From Bacteroidales bacterium (GTDB lineage: Bacteria > Bacteroidota > Bacteroidia > Bacteroidales > Marinilabiliaceae), in assembly GCA_024401335.1 (NCBI GenBank), contig JAKSLH010000002.1:124001-188000 (forward strand): DNA of 64,000 bases, given 5' to 3'. Of the stretch, positions 33,406 through 43,104 are shown in pieces. The translations under genes and the position numbers were made by a program. Below the pieces are notes generated by a model. That model searched no databases. It was given only the letters and a program-made list of their open reading frames with translations, and was not told where the DNA came from. Position 1 is the stretch's first letter. Each line of letters opens with the position of its first letter.

Positions 33406-34467
33406 TTACAAAGATAATCCGTCAAGTATCTTGATGTATGTGTCTATACCGTTCTTTATCTCTTCAAGACCGATGTATTCGTCGGCGGTATGAGAGCGGG
33501 CTGAGTCACCGGGGCCTATCTTGATTGTTGTGAATGGCATCAGGGCCTGGTCACTCATTGTTGGCGATCCGAAGGTCTTGAGTCCCAGTTCCATGCCTCT
33601 CTTGACGATTGGATGAGACATCTCTATTGCGGAGCTGTTGAGGCGTGTAGAGCGTTCCTTTACGTCGCAAGTGACGCTGTCCTTGATCATCTGAAGCAGT
33701 TCAGTGTTCTTATACATCTCGTTTACTCTCACATCAACAACGAATTTGCACATGTCTGGAACGACGTTGTGCTGAGTGCCTGCTTCAATCTGAGTGACGC
33801 TCATCTTTACTGGTCCGAGGAACTGAGAAACTCTTTCAAATAGATGGGTCCTGAACCAGTCTATTGAAGGTAGAGCTTCGTATATGGCGTTTATACCTTC
33901 GTTTCTAGCGGCATGACCGCTTTTGCCATGTGCGGTGCAGTCGAGTACCATCAGACCCTTTTCGGCGACTGCCATTTGCATCATTGTTGGTTCACCAACG
34001 ATACCTAGGTCAATATGCCCGAGTTGTGGCAGAACACTTTCGATTCCATTTTTGCCACTAACCTCTTCTTCGCATGATGCCACGAAGATGAGGTGGTAGT
34101 TCTGTTCTGTTTGAATAAGATAGCGGAAGGTGGCCAAGAGTGATACCATAGGACCTCCTGCATCGTTGCTGCCGAGTCCCCATAATTTGCCATCCTCAAC
34201 ACTAGGGCAGAAGGGATCTCTCGTATATCCGCTGGCAGGTTTTACGGTGTCAATATGTGAATTGAGCAAAATGACAGGCTTGTCGATGCTGCAGTTTTCT
34301 TGTCTTATGATGATGTTGTTGCCGAATCTGTTGACGAGCAAACCCTTTTCGAGCATCCAGTTCTGGATGACATCAGCGACATCGCTTTCGTTTCTGGAAG
34401 TGGATGGGGTAGCGATCATCTTCTTCAGAAGTTCAATAGACTCCTCCGCAAGTTTTTCTTTTGTCAT
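33406..34467 (-). CDS. argE: M20 metallopeptidase, ArgE/DapE-type N-acylornithine deacylase
   Basis: A 353-residue zinc hydrolase. Metal and catalytic motifs: LNSHIDTVK, LGSNDAGGP, SCEEEVSGKNG, VGEPT and the C-terminal RSHTADEYI. With the carbamoyltransferase argF' and argB at 16-18 kb and carA next door, the likely role is release of the acyl group (succinyl or acetyl) from N-acylcitrulline or N-acylornithine in arginine synthesis. DapE (succinyl-diaminopimelate) is the main alternative, but the organism has Ddh, which makes DapE unnecessary. It is expressed from its own promoter. Confidence 0.85.
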   Translation of the reverse strand: MTKEKLAEESIELLKKMIATPSTSRNESDVADVIQNWMLEKGLLVNRFGNNIIIRQENCSIDKPVILLNSHIDTVKPASGYTRDPFCPSVEDGKLWGLGSNDAGGPMVSLLATFRYLIQTEQNYHLIFVASCEEEVSGKNGIESVLPQLGHIDLGIVGEPTMMQMAVAEKGLMVLDCTAHGKSGHAARNEGINAIYEALPSIDWFRTHLFERVSQFLGPVKMSVTQIEAGTQHNVVPDMCKFVVDVRVNEMYKNTELLQMIKDSVTCDVKERSTRLNSSAIEMSHPIVKRGMELGLKTFGSPTMSDQALMPFTTIKIGPGDSARSHTADEYIGLEEIKNGIDTYIKILDGLSL

Positions 34468-34502
34468 GATGCTAAATTGTCTTTCTCAATTCATAATGAC
34501 CG

Positions 34503-34533
34503 CAAAAATAGCAATTGTTAACTCCCGATGCAA
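34503..34533 (-). promoter_or_regulatory. argE promoter
   Basis: On the minus strand TTG (34531-34533), a 20-base spacer and TATTTTTG (34503-34510). Confidence 0.65.
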
Positions 34534-34565
34534 CATCTATTAAGTAAACTTTTTTGATGGTACTA

Positions 34566-34628
34566 TTGCCTAGCAAAGGCAAATTTCATACTTTTGCATG
34601 GTGAAATAAACTGTATGTTATATTTCAC
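34566..34628 (+). promoter_or_regulatory. carA promoter and leader hairpin
   Basis: TTG (34566-34568), a 20-base spacer and TACTTTTG (34589-34596) make a good promoter. Just after the expected start site an 8-bp inverted repeat (34601-34608 gtgaaata with 34621-34628 tatttcac) could form a leader hairpin or an operator; its function is unknown. Confidence 0.65.
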
Positions 34629-34656
34629 GCCTCAATAGATAATAAATATAAGTATA

Positions 34657-35742
34657 ATGTCTGATTTCAAGAAGGTTAAATTGGTATTGGAAGATGGTAC
34701 AGTCTTCGAAGGCCAATCATTTGGTGCCGAAACCTCTGTCGCTGGCGAGGTCGTGTTCAACACTGCTATGACAGGTTACCCTGAGAGTTTGACAGATCCA
34801 TCATATGCTGGACAGATTCTCGTTTCTACATTCCCTCTTATTGGCAATTATGGTGTGCCTAAGGATACTAAGGACGAAAACGGTTTGCCACTCTTCTACG
34901 AGTCAGACAAGATCCATATAACAGGTCTCATTATTTCCGACTATTCATTTGAGTACAGCCACTGGAATGCTATAAAGAGTCTCGGTGATTGGCTTAAGGA
35001 GTACAATGTCCCTGGTATCTTTGGCATCGACACTCGAGCACTTACAAAGGTGATCCGCGAGAAGGGCGCTATGCTCGGCAAGATAGTTTTCGAGGGTGCT
35101 GATGTTGAGTTCCATGATCCAAATAAGGATAATCTTGTTGCTCAGGTTAGCTGTAAGCAGGTTGAGACATACGGCAATGGCAAGTATAAGATTGCTATGG
35201 TTGATACAGGAGCGAAGTATAACATCCTCCGTTGCCTCCTCAAGCGCGATGTTACTGTTGTACGTGTTCCTTGGGACTATGATTTCACACAGATTGATTA
35301 TGATGGTCTTATGCTTTCTAATGGTCCTGGTGACCCACAGATGTGCAAGGCTACAATAGAGAATATAAAGAAAGCTATCAAGATAGGTAAGCCTATCTTT
35401 GGTATCTGCTTGGGTAATCAGCTTCTTGGCCTTGCTGCAGGTGCAACAACATATAAGTTGCCTTATGGTCACCGTGCTCACAACCATCCTGTAATCAAGA
35501 ATGGTACAACACAGTGTTATATCACTTCACAGAACCATGGTTTTGCTATTGACCTCAAGACTCTTCCTGAGGGCTGGGAGGCAAGCTATGTGAATATCAA
35601 CGATGGTACATGCGAGGGTATCCGTCATAAGCAGCTTCCTATATTCTCTACACAGTTCCACCCAGAGGCTTGTGGTGGTCCTACAGACACAGAGAAGTTC
35701 TTTGATGAGTTCATCCAGAACGTAGTCAACAGCAAGAAGTAA
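34657..35742 (+). CDS. carA: Carbamoyl-phosphate synthase small subunit
   Basis: Glutaminase subunit that passes ammonia to CarB for carbamoyl phosphate, feeding arginine and pyrimidine synthesis. The 361-residue protein has the N-terminal CarA domain (DGTVFEGQSFG, NTAMTGYPESLTDPSY) and the class I amidotransferase domain with nucleophile Cys in PIFGICLGNQLLG and the His-Glu pair in FHPEA. The large subunit carB, normally next, is not adjacent: a terminator and an unrelated DUF2027-Smr gene follow. Confidence 0.95.
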   Translation: MSDFKKVKLVLEDGTVFEGQSFGAETSVAGEVVFNTAMTGYPESLTDPSYAGQILVSTFPLIGNYGVPKDTKDENGLPLFYESDKIHITGLIISDYSFEYSHWNAIKSLGDWLKEYNVPGIFGIDTRALTKVIREKGAMLGKIVFEGADVEFHDPNKDNLVAQVSCKQVETYGNGKYKIAMVDTGAKYNILRCLLKRDVTVVRVPWDYDFTQIDYDGLMLSNGPGDPQMCKATIENIKKAIKIGKPIFGICLGNQLLGLAAGATTYKLPYGHRAHNHPVIKNGTTQCYITSQNHGFAIDLKTLPEGWEASYVNINDGTCEGIRHKQLPIFSTQFHPEACGGPTDTEKFFDEFIQNVVNSKK

Positions 35743-35767
35743 AAAGAGAATTTATCAGATATATGTC

Positions 35768-35798
35768 AAAGGCTGAAATCACAGGTTTCAGCCTTTTT
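35768..35798 (+). terminator. carA terminator
   Basis: An 11-bp stem (35768-35778 aaaggctgaaa with 35786-35796 tttcagccttt) and a run of Ts, 25 bases after carA. Confidence 0.88.
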
Positions 35799-35834
35799 GT
35801 TTTGTCATGTGATATGATAATGACTTATTTGCAG

Positions 35835-35842
35835 TATATTTG
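35835..35842 (+). promoter_or_regulatory. -7 box of the DUF2027-Smr gene
   Basis: TATATTTG 22 bases before the ATG at 35865. Confidence 0.5.
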
Positions 35843-35864
35843 GCTAATATAAAAAGGAACTAAT

Positions 35865-36920
35865 ATGGCAGCAAACGTAAAGAAGGGAGACAAGGTACGT
35901 TTCCTGAATATGCAGGGTGGAGGTATTGTGGCCCGTGTGGAAGGTCGTACTGTATATGTAGAAGATGAGGATGGCTTTGAAATGCCTTGTCAGGAGAATG
36001 AGGTGGTGCTTATAGAAGCTGGCGCTCAGCAGAAGAAAGAGGCTGAGGAACGTCGCATAGAGGAGAAGAGGGGAGAGGTGCCTGAGATAATTGTTGATTC
36101 TTCTGATGAATATAAATTCTCCGAATCGGCATCTGATGAACATTCGCCACGTTTCTTTCTGGCTTTTATCAAGAGTGACAAGGGTAACAGCGGTTACCTG
36201 GATCTATATGCGGTCAATGACAGCAATTCGTATGCTTTCTTTACACTTACTGAACAGGTGGGGGAAACAAACGATGTACGAATGCTTCATTATGGCACGA
36301 TAGAGCCGAACACAAAGCTCATGCTTGACAAATATAATCCACAACGTATAGACAACCAGACGTGGCAGTGCCAGCTTGTCTTGTTCAAGAAGAGTCGCAC
36401 ATTTGCGGCTTATCCACCGGTGTCAACATCGGTTAAGGTTAAGGCGACTAAGTTCTTCCGTGATAACACATTTGTTCCTACTGACTTCTTCGATGAGAGG
36501 GCTGTGCTTTATCCAATCATAGAGGATGAGCTTCAGAGTAAGATAGAGCAGTTGACGTTATCCGACCTTCATAAGATTGTAAAACAGAAGGAGCGTCAAT
36601 ACCAGAAGCAGCAGTCGAAACCGAATAGTAAGCCTGGAGATATCATAGAGGTTGATCTTCATATAGAAGCTATACTTGATTCTACCGCTAATATATCAAA
36701 TGGTGAGTTGCTTCAGATTCAGATTGCGAGATTCAAGCATGTCATGGAGGAAAATATCAATAAGAAGGGACAGCGTATTGTCTTTATCCATGGAGTAGGG
36801 AATGGGGTATTGAAGACAGAGGTCCGCAAGACGTTAGAAAGGCAGTATCGTAAGTGTAATTACCAGGACGCTTCCTTTAAGGAGTATGGATATGGCGCGA
36901 CGATGGTCGTAATAGGATAA
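35865..36920 (+). CDS. DUF2027 protein with C-terminal Smr domain
   Basis: A 351-residue cytoplasmic protein of a Bacteroidetes family. The N-terminal small beta domain (about 1-50, KKGDKVRFLNMQGGGIVARV) is followed by a charged linker, a beta-rich DUF2027 domain (about 90-200) and a C-terminal Smr domain (about 262-351) with EVDLHIEAI and VFIHGVGNGVLKTEVR. Smr domains, as in MutS2, can cleave or bind nucleic acid. The real substrate is unknown. Confidence 0.9.
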   Translation: MAANVKKGDKVRFLNMQGGGIVARVEGRTVYVEDEDGFEMPCQENEVVLIEAGAQQKKEAEERRIEEKRGEVPEIIVDSSDEYKFSESASDEHSPRFFLAFIKSDKGNSGYLDLYAVNDSNSYAFFTLTEQVGETNDVRMLHYGTIEPNTKLMLDKYNPQRIDNQTWQCQLVLFKKSRTFAAYPPVSTSVKVKATKFFRDNTFVPTDFFDERAVLYPIIEDELQSKIEQLTLSDLHKIVKQKERQYQKQQSKPNSKPGDIIEVDLHIEAILDSTANISNGELLQIQIARFKHVMEENINKKGQRIVFIHGVGNGVLKTEVRKTLERQYRKCNYQDASFKEYGYGATMVVIG

Positions 36921-36926
36921 AAAGAA

Positions 36927-36966
36927 ACAGCTCTTTGTAGAAGATACAAGGAGCTGTCTTTTTTAT
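36927..36966. terminator. Terminator between the convergent DUF2027-Smr and proA genes
   Basis: A 13-bp stem with one GU pair (36927-36939 acagctctttgta with 36945-36957 tacaaggagctgt) followed by cttttttat on the plus strand; it can also fold on the minus strand, downstream of proA. Confidence 0.85.
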
Positions 36967-37001
36967 AGGGAGCTATATGCCTGTAATGGCTTGCAACCTA
37001 A

Positions 37002-38249
37002 TTATTTTCTTGTTTGTCCGTGACCAAATATCTGCCACTTGTAGGAAGTGAGTTCCTTAAGTGCCATTGGTCCGCGTGCATGTAGCTTTTGAGTTGATAT
37101 GCCTATCTCTGCACCTAGTCCAAATTGAGCGCCGTCTGTGAAGGCTGTGCTGACGTTGACATAGCAGCATGCAGCGTCAACTTCATTTACAAATCTCAGT
37201 GCTGCTTCTTCGTTTTCTGTGACAATCGATTCAGAGTGTTTCAGACCGTATCTGTAGATATGCTCCAATGCCTCATCGATAGAGTCAACAGTTTTGATGG
37301 CCATATTCATAGAGAGGAATTCTCTTCCGAAGTCTTCTGCAGATGCGTGATGGAGCAGGTCAGGAGTGTAGAAATCCTTAAGAGCATCGTAAGCTCTCTC
37401 ATCGGCATAGATGCCTACGCCTTTCTCCTTCAGAGGCTCAGCAACCTTTGTTAGTTCGCTAAGTCTTGCGCTATGAATTATCATACAGTCGAGAGCGTTG
37501 CAAACGCTGACTCTGCGTGTTTTTGCGTTACATACGATGTCGGTAGCGATTTTCAGGTCGCCATCTTTGTCAAAGTAAGTGTGAACAACACCGGCGCCTG
37601 TTTCGATAACAGGAACTTTAGCCTGTTGTCTTACAGAGTCGATAAGACCTCTTGAACCTCTAGGAATCAGCACATCAATATATCCAACGGCATTCATCAG
37701 AGCTGTTGCGGCTTCACGACCTGCTGGTAGAAGCTGAATGAGGTTTTCGTCGAGACCATTTCTGCGGAGTACCTCATGCATTATTTCAACCATAGCAACA
37801 TTGCTGTCGTTGGCATCGGAACCGCCCTTAAGAACAACGGCATTACCACTTCTGAGGCATAAAGATGCCACGTCAACAGTGACATTAGGGCGAGCTTCGT
37901 ATATGACGCCTACAACACCGAGAGGTACTCTGACTTTTTTGAGCAGGAGTCCGTTAGGCAGAGTGCGTTCTTCGATGACTTCACCGTATGGAGCAGGCAA
38001 AGTGGATACTTTTCGTGTATCGGCAGCTATGCCTTCTATTCTTTCTTTGTTCAGCAGCAGTCTGTCGTATTTGGGGTCTTCCTTAGACATCCTTGACAAG
38101 TCTTTGGCATTTTCTGCCACGATCTTATCGGCATTGGCTATAAGAGCATCGGCGATTTCGCTGATTACCTTAGCACACTTCTCCTCTGACAGTTTCACTA
38201 GGCTGCGGGCAGCCTCTTTAGTGAGTTCCAGTTGCTGTTGAATATCCAT
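37002..38249 (-). CDS. proA: Gamma-glutamyl phosphate reductase
   Basis: Reduces glutamyl-5-phosphate to the semialdehyde in proline synthesis. The 415-residue aldehyde dehydrogenase-fold protein has [24 protein letters not shown], the catalytic Cys in VCNALDCMI and [12 protein letters not shown]-like text near the end ([15 protein letters not shown]). It starts 5 bases after proB, its metabolic partner, so the two are one operon. Confidence 0.96.
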   Translation of the reverse strand: MDIQQQLELTKEAARSLVKLSEEKCAKVISEIADALIANADKIVAENAKDLSRMSKEDPKYDRLLLNKERIEGIAADTRKVSTLPAPYGEVIEERTLPNGLLLKKVRVPLGVVGVIYEARPNVTVDVASLCLRSGNAVVLKGGSDANDSNVAMVEIMHEVLRRNGLDENLIQLLPAGREAATALMNAVGYIDVLIPRGSRGLIDSVRQQAKVPVIETGAGVVHTYFDKDGDLKIATDIVCNAKTRRVSVCNALDCMIIHSARLSELTKVAEPLKEKGVGIYADERAYDALKDFYTPDLLHHASAEDFGREFLSMNMAIKTVDSIDEALEHIYRYGLKHSESIVTENEEAALRFVNEVDAACCYVNVSTAFTDGAQFGLGAEIGISTQKLHARGPMALKELTSYKWQIFGHGQTRK

Positions 38250-38254
38250 GTCAA

Positions 38255-39331
38255 TTAGTTGTTATGATAGATGTATAAGAAATCGTAGTGAATTAAAGGT
38301 TTAGAGTGTTTGGTGTCGGTCATCTGGCTAATCTTAGCTCTGTCCATATTTGCTCGTCCGACGCCAATTATCTGTCCTTCTCCGTCCTTTATGAGCAGCA
38401 TGTCATCCTTTTTGAATTCGCCGTCAATAGCAACCACTCCAGGGAGAAGAAGGCTGGCTGCATGTTCGTGGGAGAGGAGGGCCAGCTTAGCGCCTTGGTT
38501 GACAACGACGGTAGCCTTAGCGAAACCTTCGGAGTAGGCAATCCATTTTTTAACGGCAGGACTGTGTTCGCCAGCTATGAAATGGGTGCAAACAAAATCC
38601 TTGTCGTTGTTTGCCAATTTTGTGATGACGTTATCTTTTGTGCCGTTGGCGATGTAAACGTCGATGCCAGAAGCTGCAGTCTTTTGCGCTGTTTTGCATT
38701 TTGTCTGCATACCGCCTCGTCCGAAGCCTGACTTTGTTGTCTGTACATATTGGGCAACGTTCAGCTCTGGTTCGATTTCGCGAATCACCTCAGAACCGGC
38801 ATCGTTAGGGTTGCCGTTGTATATACCGTCGATATTGGATAGGATAAACAGCTTTTTGCAATCCATCATAGAAGCCATGAGACCTGAAAGCTCGTCATTA
38901 TCAGTAAACATAAGAGCGGTTACTGATACTGTGTCGTTTTCGTTGACCACAGGGATGACATTGCTTTGCCACAAAGTGGTGATGCAGTTCTTCATGTTGA
39001 GGTAGTGTTCTCTTGTCGAGAAGTCCTGCTTGGTAACCAGGATCTGTCCGATCTGTATATTATGCTTGTCGAAGAGCTGCTTGTATTGATTGATGAGTTT
39101 TGCTTGTCCGACCGAAGAGAGGAGCTGTCTCTGCGATACAGGGTCAAGGTCGGAGTAGTTCTTGAGCATGCTTCTGCCGGCGGCAACAGCACCAGAAGTT
39201 ACAAATATTATCTTATGTCCAGCCTTGTGAAGTTCTGCTATTTGCGCGACAAGGCTCTCCATGCGTTCAACGTTTAGCATGCCACCTTGACCTGCTAAAA
39301 CATTTGAACCGACTTTTATGGTAATGGTCAT
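38255..39331 (-). CDS. proB: Glutamate 5-kinase
   Basis: First enzyme of proline synthesis. The 358-residue protein has the amino acid kinase domain ([46 protein letters not shown]) and a C-terminal PUA domain (about 270-350, [20 protein letters not shown]). The PUA domain is usual in ProB. It precedes proA in one transcription unit. Confidence 0.95.
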   Translation of the reverse strand: MTITIKVGSNVLAGQGGMLNVERMESLVAQIAELHKAGHKIIFVTSGAVAAGRSMLKNYSDLDPVSQRQLLSSVGQAKLINQYKQLFDKHNIQIGQILVTKQDFSTREHYLNMKNCITTLWQSNVIPVVNENDTVSVTALMFTDNDELSGLMASMMDCKKLFILSNIDGIYNGNPNDAGSEVIREIEPELNVAQYVQTTKSGFGRGGMQTKCKTAQKTAASGIDVYIANGTKDNVITKLANNDKDFVCTHFIAGEHSPAVKKWIAYSEGFAKATVVVNQGAKLALLSHEHAASLLLPGVVAIDGEFKKDDMLLIKDGEGQIIGVGRANMDRAKISQMTDTKHSKPLIHYDFLYIYHNN

Positions 39332-39355
39332 ATTCCTCTATAATGCTTTATTATG

Positions 39356-39363
39356 CAAAGATA
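39356..39363 (-). promoter_or_regulatory. proB-proA -7 box
   Basis: Minus-strand TATCTTTG 25 bases before the proB ATG. Confidence 0.55.
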
Positions 39364-39420
39364 AGCAATTGTTGTTAAATATGGTGTTGCTCCGTTAAGT
39401 ATTAGAACAATATAGAATGC

Positions 39421-39456
39421 AAAAATGCACCGCCATGATAGTGGCGGTGCATTTTT
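39421..39456. terminator. Perfect 15-bp terminator stem
   Basis: 39421-39435 and 39442-39456 form a perfect stem (aaaaatgcaccgcca / tggcggtgcattttt, loop tgatag) with A- and T-tracts on both sides, so it can act in either direction. It lies downstream of the metallopeptidase gene on the minus strand. Confidence 0.88.
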
Positions 39457-39489
39457 AGTTGTTGTAATATGTTATGTCTATATTGATCT

Positions 39490-40176
39490 CTAGTCTCGGC
39501 TTCTACCTAAGAATAACCATATGTAATAGAGCAATGTCGCAAGGGCAGACAAAGCAGCTACGACATAAGTGTAGGCAGCCCATTTGAGAGCGTCAATGGC
39601 GTTCTCGCGAGTCTCACCGCTGACAATTCCGGCATTAGTAAGCCATGCTACAGCTCTTTTGCTTGCGTTTATCTCGACAGGCAAAGTCACGAAAGCAAAT
39701 ACTGTGAAAATTGTGTATGCTGCGATGATGACGAGCATAGCTAAGTTGTATGGTATAAGGTTAGGTAGGATGAAGGCACCTAAGAACATAACCCAGAATA
39801 TCACATTAATCACCTTGGAGCTTACATTCTGCAAAGGTACGAGAGTGGTTCTGAGCTCGAGCATTGAATATGCTGTAGCATGCTGAACTGCGTGACCTGT
39901 TTCGTGAGCCGCCACTGCCACTGCCGACACGTTGCGACCATAGTAAACGTCGTTGCTAAGGTTGATTGTCTTGTCTGTTGGGTTGTAATGATCGGTCAGA
40001 GTGCCTTCTGTTGGACGGATAGTGACATCGTAGATGCCATTGTCGTGAAGCATTTTCTGAGCGGCTTCGGCTCCTGACATAGTAACGCCTACGTTCTGAT
40101 ACTTTTCAAATTTGCTCTTCAAGCGGTTGCTTACTATCCAGCTAAGCAACGCAAATACTATAAATAAGATAAGCAT
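39490..40176 (-). CDS. YugP-type membrane zinc metallopeptidase
   Basis: A 228-residue membrane protein with an N-terminal helix, the zinc motif AVAAHETGHAVQHA (HExxH, about residue 91) and three further membrane helices (about 112-135, 145-165 and 198-220). DNDVYYGRN-like text before the motif matches the YugP/DUF zinc peptidase family, whose substrates are unknown. It lies 59 bases downstream of the glycosyltransferase gene on the same strand. Confidence 0.9.
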   Translation of the reverse strand: MLILFIVFALLSWIVSNRLKSKFEKYQNVGVTMSGAEAAQKMLHDNGIYDVTIRPTEGTLTDHYNPTDKTINLSNDVYYGRNVSAVAVAAHETGHAVQHATAYSMLELRTTLVPLQNVSSKVINVIFWVMFLGAFILPNLIPYNLAMLVIIAAYTIFTVFAFVTLPVEINASKRAVAWLTNAGIVSGETRENAIDALKWAAYTYVVAALSALATLLYYIWLFLGRSRD

Positions 40177-40235
40177 GTTTTTTCTTGTTTTAAGTTGTTT
40201 CTAATACCTCTGCAAATATTTTGCCAAACGATATT

Positions 40236-41243
40236 TCATGACATTTTGTCACCAAGTACTCTATCTACAATGACTTGAGGTTCTATGTCGAAGCATCTGT
40301 AGTCGCCGAATTTACAAGCTTTGTTGCCGTATATCGAGCAAGGTCTGCAAGGTAAATCTCTGCTCACGACATCTTCCATCTTTTGGCCATAGCCGAGGAA
40401 TCCTGCATAAGGATGGGTGGCACCCCAAACAGAAACAACTCTTACGCCGTAGAGTGAACACAAGTGCATAGCAGATGAGTCCATACTTATCATGCAGTCG
40501 AGGTTAGACATCAGAGCCATTTCCTCTTTAAGGCTGGCCTTGCCAATGACTGAAGAACATCCTTTTATCTCCTTCTCCCATGCTTCAGCGACAGCCTTCT
40601 CTTTCTCTCCGCCACCGAAGACTAATACGCGGGCTCCTTTTTCTGCAAGGAGTTCGACAACAGTCTTCATCTTGTCGGTAGGGTATATCTTACCCATGTG
40701 CTGTGCAAAAGGAGAAACGCCGATTAACAATTCGTTATTGTCTCTGTTTACAAGGGAAGACGACTCTTTGTCTCTGTATGTGCCATCTAGTTCAACTGGC
40801 AGCCCGGCTTTAGCGAAGACGTCACAATAACGTAGAATGGTGTGTTTTAGCTGCTTCTTGTCTTTCCCGTTGTCTTCTGTCAGTTGTCTTTTCTCCTGTC
40901 GTCCCTTGTCAACGACGAAGGTGTCAATGCCAGACAACCTGTGCATGAAAGTTCGGAGGATCTTAGTTCTCAGTACATTATGCAGGTCGATAACGACGTC
41001 GTAGTGGTTTTGGGCAAGTTTTCTATATAGCTTCCACAATCCCCTTACACCCTCTCCGCTTTTCCTTATGTTGGTGCCGATAAAGTGCAGGTTTTCGTGT
41101 GTCTCGAAGAATGGCTCAAAGAATGGCTCTGAGAGTACATCGAACTGCACGTCCTTATATTTTCTGCAGGCAGCAGAAACAACAGGCGATGTCATTGCGA
41201 CATCGCCCATTGCTGTAAGTCTTATTATCAACACTCTTTTCAT
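40236..41243 (-). CDS. Glycosyltransferase family 9 (heptosyltransferase-like)
   Basis: A 335-residue GT-B enzyme. Signs: MKRVLIIRLTAMGDVAMTSP at the front, YDVVIDLHNVLRT, GVSPFAQHMGKIYP, and the donor site ISMDSSAMHLCSLYGVRVVSVWGATHP. Family members add heptose or other sugars to lipopolysaccharide core at the inner membrane. It is preceded by a DUF4254 gene with a 7-base gap, a pairing seen across Bacteroidetes, suggesting joint work on the LPS core or another envelope glycan. Confidence 0.9.
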   Translation of the reverse strand: MKRVLIIRLTAMGDVAMTSPVVSAACRKYKDVQFDVLSEPFFEPFFETHENLHFIGTNIRKSGEGVRGLWKLYRKLAQNHYDVVIDLHNVLRTKILRTFMHRLSGIDTFVVDKGRQEKRQLTEDNGKDKKQLKHTILRYCDVFAKAGLPVELDGTYRDKESSSLVNRDNNELLIGVSPFAQHMGKIYPTDKMKTVVELLAEKGARVLVFGGGEKEKAVAEAWEKEIKGCSSVIGKASLKEEMALMSNLDCMISMDSSAMHLCSLYGVRVVSVWGATHPYAGFLGYGQKMEDVVSRDLPCRPCSIYGNKACKFGDYRCFDIEPQVIVDRVLGDKMS

Positions 41244-41250
41244 GCGTGTA

Positions 41251-41859
41251 TTATTTCTTGCCCTTGTAGAGTATAGGGTTAAGGCTTTCGTCGTTATACA
41301 TCTTCATCTGCTTGTAAACCTTCATGTATTTACGACCAGCCTCGATGTCGGCCAACAATTCTTCGATTGCTGTGGAAAGATCCTTATGCTGTTCCTTGAG
41401 AACGGCCAACTTTTGTGCGCATTTCTCAATATGAGCAGCGTCAACATCTGTTCTCTTGGTCTCCTGCTCCATGTGATAGATCTTGAGCGCGAGGATAGAG
41501 AAACGGTCGATGGCCCAAGCTGGTGACTCTGTGTTGATCTTGGCGTCTGGAAGGACCTTGACATCCTTGTATTTGTCGAGGAAGTATGAGTCGATATACT
41601 CGACCATGTCTGTTCTCAACTGATTAGAAGCATCGATTCTGCGTTTAAGAACGAGTGCAGCCTTAGGGTCGATTTCTGGATCACGTATGATATCTTCAAA
41701 GTGCCACTGAACAGTATCTACCCAATTCTTGTGATAGAGAAGATGTTCTATCTGATTCTTGCTATAAGGGTTTTCTATTTCGTGGTCAACGTTGTCGAAC
41801 TTATGGTAGTCAACAATCGATTCATTAAATACCTTCCAAAATAACTCTGTCTGACTCAT
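41251..41859 (-). CDS. DUF4254 protein
   Basis: A 202-residue all-alpha protein (ATG at 41859, MSQTELFWKVFNESIVDYH). Conserved-looking parts are NQIEHLLYHKNWVDTVQWHFED and SPAWAIDRFSILALKIYHM. Function is unknown, but DUF4254 genes sit next to glycosyltransferase family 9 genes, as here, so a role in LPS core assembly is a reasonable guess. The upstream start at 41925 is rejected since a -7 box (41898-41905) lies inside that extension. Confidence 0.85.
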   Translation of the reverse strand: MSQTELFWKVFNESIVDYHKFDNVDHEIENPYSKNQIEHLLYHKNWVDTVQWHFEDIIRDPEIDPKAALVLKRRIDASNQLRTDMVEYIDSYFLDKYKDVKVLPDAKINTESPAWAIDRFSILALKIYHMEQETKRTDVDAAHIEKCAQKLAVLKEQHKDLSTAIEELLADIEAGRKYMKVYKQMKMYNDESLNPILYKGKK

Positions 41860-41897
41860 GGTAGGGTTATATCTATATTTGTAATAGTTTTGTTGCG

Positions 41898-41905
41898 CAA
41901 AAGTA
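41898..41905 (-). promoter_or_regulatory. -7 box of the DUF4254-glycosyltransferase genes
   Basis: Minus-strand TACTTTTG 39 bases before the DUF4254 ATG. Confidence 0.5.
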
Positions 41906-42105
41906 CACATTATTTTGCGAATCACCGACTAATGGCTCTAATAATTAGCGAGATGAAAGGATTAATAGGGTGACAATGGGCGTGAAGAAGTAGCCGGAGT
42001 GATTTTTTGTAAATGAAACGGCGGATTTATTTACGTGTTTTACTTAATTTCAGTAAAAATATGAACAAAATGACACCATGCGCCAATCGTCGTCTTTATT
42101 TTTAT

Positions 42106-42113
42106 TAATTTTG
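42106..42113 (+). promoter_or_regulatory. ddh -7 box
   Basis: TAATTTTG 35 bases before the ddh ATG. The rest of the 290-base divergent region shows nothing I can name. Confidence 0.5.
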
Positions 42114-42147
42114 CAAGCATATAGAAATCAATAAAAAACACTAATAT

Positions 42148-43047
42148 ATGAAGAAGATTAGAGCTGCCATCGTTGGCTACGGCAACATTGGCAAATATAC
42201 TCTTGATGCGCTTCAGGAAGCTGAGGACTTCGAAATTGCAGGTATCGTTCGTCGTAACGGTGCAGAAAACAAGCCAGCAGAACTTGCAAACTATCCAGTA
42301 GTTAAGGATATCGCTGAACTTAAGGATGTAGACGTTGCTATCCTCGCTACTCCAACACGTTCATGTGAAGAGTATGCAAAGAAGATCCTTGCTATGGGTA
42401 TCAATACTGTTGACTCTTTTGACATCCACACTAGTATTCTCGACTACCGTGCAGCACTCATGCCTGTTGCAAAGGCTAATGGTACTGTTGCTATTATCTC
42501 TGCAGGTTGGGATCCAGGTTCAGACTCTATCGTTCGTACACTTATGCAGAGCCTAGCTCCTAAGGGCCTCTCATATACTAACTTCGGTCCTGGCCGTTCT
42601 ATGGGTCACTCGGTTTGCGTTCGCTCTAAGGCTGGCGTGAAGGACGCTCTCTCGATGACTATCCCTGTTGGCGAAGGTATCCACCGCCGTATGGTATATG
42701 TAGAACTTGAGGAAGGCGCTGATCTCGCTGAGGTTACTAAGGCTATCAAGGCCGACCCATATTTCGCAAGCGACGAGACTCACGTATTCAAGGTTGATAG
42801 CGTTGACGCTCTCAACGATGTGGGACATGGTGTAAATCTTGTTCGTAAGGGTGTTTCTGGTAAGACTCACAACCAGCTCTTCGAATTTAACATGAAGATC
42901 AACAACCCTGCTCTTACAGCTCAGGTTCTTGTAAATGTTGCTCGTGCATCATTCAAGCAGCAGCCAGGTTGCTACACAATGATAGAGATTCCTGTTATTG
43001 ATATGCTCCCAGGCGATCGCGAGGATCTTATCGCTCATTTGGTATAA
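42148..43047 (+). CDS. ddh: Meso-diaminopimelate D-dehydrogenase
   Basis: One-step NADPH-dependent amination of tetrahydrodipicolinate to meso-diaminopimelate, supplying lysine and cell-wall cross-links without the succinylase route. The 299-residue protein has the N-terminal Rossmann loop IVGYGNIGKYTL, the hinge IISAGWDPGSDS and the substrate motif NFGPGRSMGHS. It is a single-gene unit ending at its own terminator. Confidence 0.95.
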   Translation: MKKIRAAIVGYGNIGKYTLDALQEAEDFEIAGIVRRNGAENKPAELANYPVVKDIAELKDVDVAILATPTRSCEEYAKKILAMGINTVDSFDIHTSILDYRAALMPVAKANGTVAIISAGWDPGSDSIVRTLMQSLAPKGLSYTNFGPGRSMGHSVCVRSKAGVKDALSMTIPVGEGIHRRMVYVELEEGADLAEVTKAIKADPYFASDETHVFKVDSVDALNDVGHGVNLVRKGVSGKTHNQLFEFNMKINNPALTAQVLVNVARASFKQQPGCYTMIEIPVIDMLPGDREDLIAHLV

Positions 43048-43066
43048 TAAAAGCCAATATACAAGC

Positions 43067-43099
43067 AAAGCCAAGCTCATCGCGGGCTTGGCTTTTTTA
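43067..43099 (+). terminator. ddh terminator
   Basis: A 10-bp stem (43067-43076 aaagccaagc with 43086-43095 gcttggcttt) followed by Ts. Confidence 0.88.
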
Positions 43100-43104
43100 T
43101 TTCT

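Noticed and set aside
33406-34467. DapE (succinyl-diaminopimelate desuccinylase)
   Set aside because: A ddh gene at 42148 makes the succinylase lysine route unnecessary, and arginine genes are nearby; the call stays ArgE-type with some doubt.
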